Below, piece after piece: positions 33,631 to 35,129 of a stretch of 35,129 bases of DNA. This stretch comes from GCA-2737725 sp033763995 (GTDB taxonomy: Bacteria; Pseudomonadota; Alphaproteobacteria; Rhodospirillales; Rhodospirillaceae). The stretch is taken from NCBI GenBank assembly GCA_033763995.1, contig JANRJL010000100.1, positions 1 to 35,129 of the forward strand, in the 5' to 3' direction. The translations under genes were made by a program, and so were the position numbers. A model generated the notes under the pieces. The model saw only the letters and a list, made by a program, of their open reading frames with translations. It was not told the origin of the DNA and made no database searches. Position 1 is the stretch's first letter; each line of letters starts with the position of its first letter.

Positions 33631-33933
33631 ATGGTTGATCTTGACCAGATATCCGGATTTGACTGGGACGATGGTAACGCCCGCAAGAGCATCGAGAAGC
33701 ATGGCGTCGACCGCACCGAAGCCGAGCAGGTCTTTTTCAATGTGCCGTTGTTGCTGATGGAAGACATGCGGCATAGCACGACCGAGAAGCGTTTTCATGC
33801 TTACGGTCGCAGCAACGATGGGCGCCTGCTCCAAGTTTCGTTCACCCTGAGACAAATGGGCACCCGAATTCGCGTCATTTCGGCCCGTCCGATGCATCGC
33901 AAGGAGAGAACAAGATATGACGAAGAAACTTAA
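33631..33933 (+). CDS. brnT: BrnT-type toxin
   Basis: A 100-residue ribonuclease toxin of the BrnT family (RelE-like fold): FDWDDGNARKSIEKHGVDRTEAEQVF is the signature start, followed by HSTTEKRFHAYGRSNDGRLLQVSFTLR and RIRVISARPMHRKERTRYDEE. The basic and His residues in the second half match BrnT's active surface. It cleaves mRNA when released from its antitoxin. The antitoxin gene starts inside its 3' end (17-base overlap), a type II TA operon. Confidence 0.9.
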   Translation: MVDLDQISGFDWDDGNARKSIEKHGVDRTEAEQVFFNVPLLLMEDMRHSTTEKRFHAYGRSNDGRLLQVSFTLRQMGTRIRVISARPMHRKERTRYDEET

Positions 33934-34183
33934 ACCCATTCCCCGCTTCGCCAACGAGAAAGAGGAGCGTGAGTTCTGGGAGAGCCACGACACCGGCGAC
34001 TATTTCGATTTGAGCAAGGCCAAGCGCGTGCGGTTTCCGAACCTGAAGCCGACGACGACTGCGATTTCACTGCGCCTGCCCTTGGGGCTGCTGGAACAAA
34101 TCAAGGTGGCGGCCAACCGCCGCGACGTGCCCTATCAGTCGCTCATCAAGACTTGGCTGGCGGAGAAGGTTGACCGGGCTTAG
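33917..34183 (+). CDS. CopG/BrnA-type antitoxin
   Basis: An 88-residue ribbon-helix-helix antitoxin (CopG-antitoxin family, DUF3680-like): PRFANEKEEREFWESHDTGDYFD in the N-terminal toxin-binding part and TTAISLRLPLGLLEQIKVAANRRDVPYQSLIKTWLAEKV, the RHH DNA-binding part (read in overlapping segments). It neutralises BrnT and probably binds the operator at 33608-33626. ATG at 33917 overlaps brnT. Confidence 0.9.
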   Translation: MTKKLKPIPRFANEKEEREFWESHDTGDYFDLSKAKRVRFPNLKPTTTAISLRLPLGLLEQIKVAANRRDVPYQSLIKTWLAEKVDRA

Positions 34184-34193
34184 GCAAACGCGG

Positions 34194-34257
34194 CCATCGC
34201 CTCGGCCACGCACCTGCCCCGCATTGTCGGGTGGGAGTCGAGAGGGAGCCAGAGGGT
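34194..34257 (-). pseudogene. Duplicate fragment of the ELM1 gene 5' end
   Basis: CACCTGCCCCGCATTG and GGAGCCAGAGG occur here and at 33465-33512 in the same order and orientation, with related sequence between. On the minus strand it reads LWLPLDSHP, cognate to LLWLLLDDRP of ELM1, with a base lost shortly after. The brnT-antitoxin pair lies exactly between the two copies. Confidence 0.75.
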
Positions 34258-34264
34258 GGGCAAG

Positions 34265-35008
34265 CTAGGCTTCACTTGCAAGCTGTTCGTGGGCTACAGA
34301 ATGTTGTTGCACCATGCGAACCATATGTTGTGCTTCAGTCGTTTCTCGGAAATCAACCAAATGGACTGGCATTTTTCTTTTATGATTTATCGTTAGAAAG
34401 TGTCTAGGCAGCTTTTCCCGAAATGGCGCGGCCATAAAACGAAACCCGCCCAAAATGAAAATATGCCAATCAACTCCTGAGACACTATGACTGTACGGAA
34501 AAGTAAAGAATCCATTGGGTGAAACATGCGTGAATACGTATCGCATTGCCACGACAGGCATCAATCCATAGCTCTCCGAATCGGCACCGAATAAGGCAGT
34601 GCGCATCGATTCTTGTCGTTCTTTGGGTAACGAATAACTAGCAAGTTCAGGGCGGCGCGACATCGCGCAGCGCCAAAAGATAGAATTAGCAAATTTCGCG
34701 ATCACGCGACCATCCACCTGCTTGAGCAAAGCAAATGTGGCCTTAACCGAGCCAAGCGAAATTAGATCTCGGCACACTTCGATTGCGTATTTGTCGAGCT
34801 TACCTAGATGGGCATCACAACTGTAACAAAGTAAGTTATTATCCCAAACGCCGCTTTGCGATTTCCCAATTTTTTTTCCAAAGGTCTCCAGGTGCTTGTC
34901 CTCGCCGCGCGCTTCTAAAGCGAAGGCCTTCGGAATTAGATGGCTGCTAACGGTTTCAGGTTTGCCGCAGTTCTGGCAGAAAGTATTCAAACTAGGCTGC
35001 GGACTCAT
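34265..35008 (-). CDS. AT-rich HNH-like zinc-ribbon protein of unknown function
   Basis: A 247-residue protein starting MSPQPSLNTFCQNCGKPE. The N-terminal 75 residues carry CQNCGK, SSHLIPKAFALEARGEDK and LLCYSCDAHLGKLD, i.e. CxxC-H-CxxC, a pattern typical of HNH-endonuclease-like or zinc-binding domains in phage and defence genes. The rest (about 80-247) is a mixed region with SYGLMPVVAMRYVFTHVSPNGFFTFPYSHS and no domain I recognise. Base composition is visibly more AT-rich than all neighbours, indicating recent transfer. Its ATG lies inside the 3' end of the adjacent transposase, so the true start may differ. No function is assigned. Confidence 0.65.
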   Translation of the reverse strand: MSPQPSLNTFCQNCGKPETVSSHLIPKAFALEARGEDKHLETFGKKIGKSQSGVWDNNLLCYSCDAHLGKLDKYAIEVCRDLISLGSVKATFALLKQVDGRVIAKFANSIFWRCAMSRRPELASYSLPKERQESMRTALFGADSESYGLMPVVAMRYVFTHVSPNGFFTFPYSHSVSGVDWHIFILGGFRFMAAPFREKLPRHFLTINHKRKMPVHLVDFRETTEAQHMVRMVQQHSVAHEQLASEA

Positions 35009-35129
35009 AAAATCTGAGCCACAATCGCACGGCGGCGATTTTTGCGAAAGCCAAGTATGCTGAGGCCATCCTGTCGTACCGCGTCGCAATGTGGCGGAAT
35101 TGCTTGAGCTTGTTGATGCATCGCTCGAC
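34992..35129 (-). mobile_element. 3' end of an IS5-family transposase (cut by window edge)
   Basis: The last 45 codons of a DDE transposase run off the window: ERCINKLKQFRHIATRYDRMA, then SAYLAFAKIAAVRLWLRFYES and a TAG stop at 34992-34994. The INKLKQFRHIATRYD-type stretch is a hallmark of the IS5/IS1031 group C-terminus. Only the 3' end is present; the right inverted repeat should follow within a few tens of bases downstream but I cannot delimit it. It overlaps the start of the HNH-like gene. Confidence 0.85.

Overview
This is a high-GC, gene-dense chromosomal segment that looks alphaproteobacterial (Rhodospirillales or Rhizobiales-like; the exact taxon cannot be read from it). The signs are an aa3 cytochrome c oxidase cluster with CtaG/Cox11 and DUF983, an ELM1-type protein, a BrnT/CopG toxin-antitoxin pair, SoeABC-type sulfite dehydrogenase genes, and several families of short dispersed palindromic repeats, including the GATCATGC-type and the CCCTCACC/CTCTCCC-type. 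No rRNA, tRNA or CRISPR array is visible. Most genes share one codon style; the last kilobase is clearly more AT-rich and touches an insertion sequence.

Region 1 (1-9300) is respiratory. A minus-strand run reads small membrane protein, DUF420 protein, divergent heme-copper-oxidase-like protein, cyoE (heme O synthase), then two tandem SnoaL-like secreted proteins. It diverges from a plus-strand ctaC-ctaD-ctaG-ctaE operon that ends in a strong terminator and is followed by a DUF983 gene. The 414-base divergent spacer carries five copies of a GGAAATRGCG motif. Region 2 (9307-14112) is a minus-strand Cu/Ag efflux operon: a small Cys-rich exported protein, CusB and CusA, with no outer-membrane factor. 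Region 3 (14193-17023) holds two ammonium transporters in tandem without glnK.

Region 4 (17196-23046) is mixed: an exported RidA-like protein, a 900-residue secreted DUF4185 protein with a nested repeat architecture, a His-rich VOC protein, a cytosolic RidA, a HigA antitoxin beside a broken HigB toxin, a rhodanese and a UspA protein. Region 5 (23047-28132) is soeABC, a membrane-bound molybdenum sulfite dehydrogenase, with repeat elements before soeA and between soeB and soeC. The rhodanese just upstream gives a sulfur-metabolism flavour.

Region 6 (28133-33531) contains an unknown small protein paired with a SAM methyltransferase that carries a Tat-like leader, then a doublet of hairpin repeats, two glutathione S-transferases separated by a 46-base perfect palindrome, a hydroxypyruvate isomerase and an ELM1 protein. 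Region 7 (33532-35129) is accessory: a brnT/CopG toxin-antitoxin pair bracketed by two copies of the ELM1 5' end, an AT-rich HNH-like gene, and the 3' end of an IS5-family transposase cut by the window edge.

The best candidates for something undescribed are the four-fold-repeat DUF4185 protein, the orphan oxidase-like subunit with an incomplete CuB ligand set, the Tat-methyltransferase plus partner pair, the two-hairpin repeat at 29951-30150, and the ELM1-fragment-bracketed toxin-antitoxin insertion.
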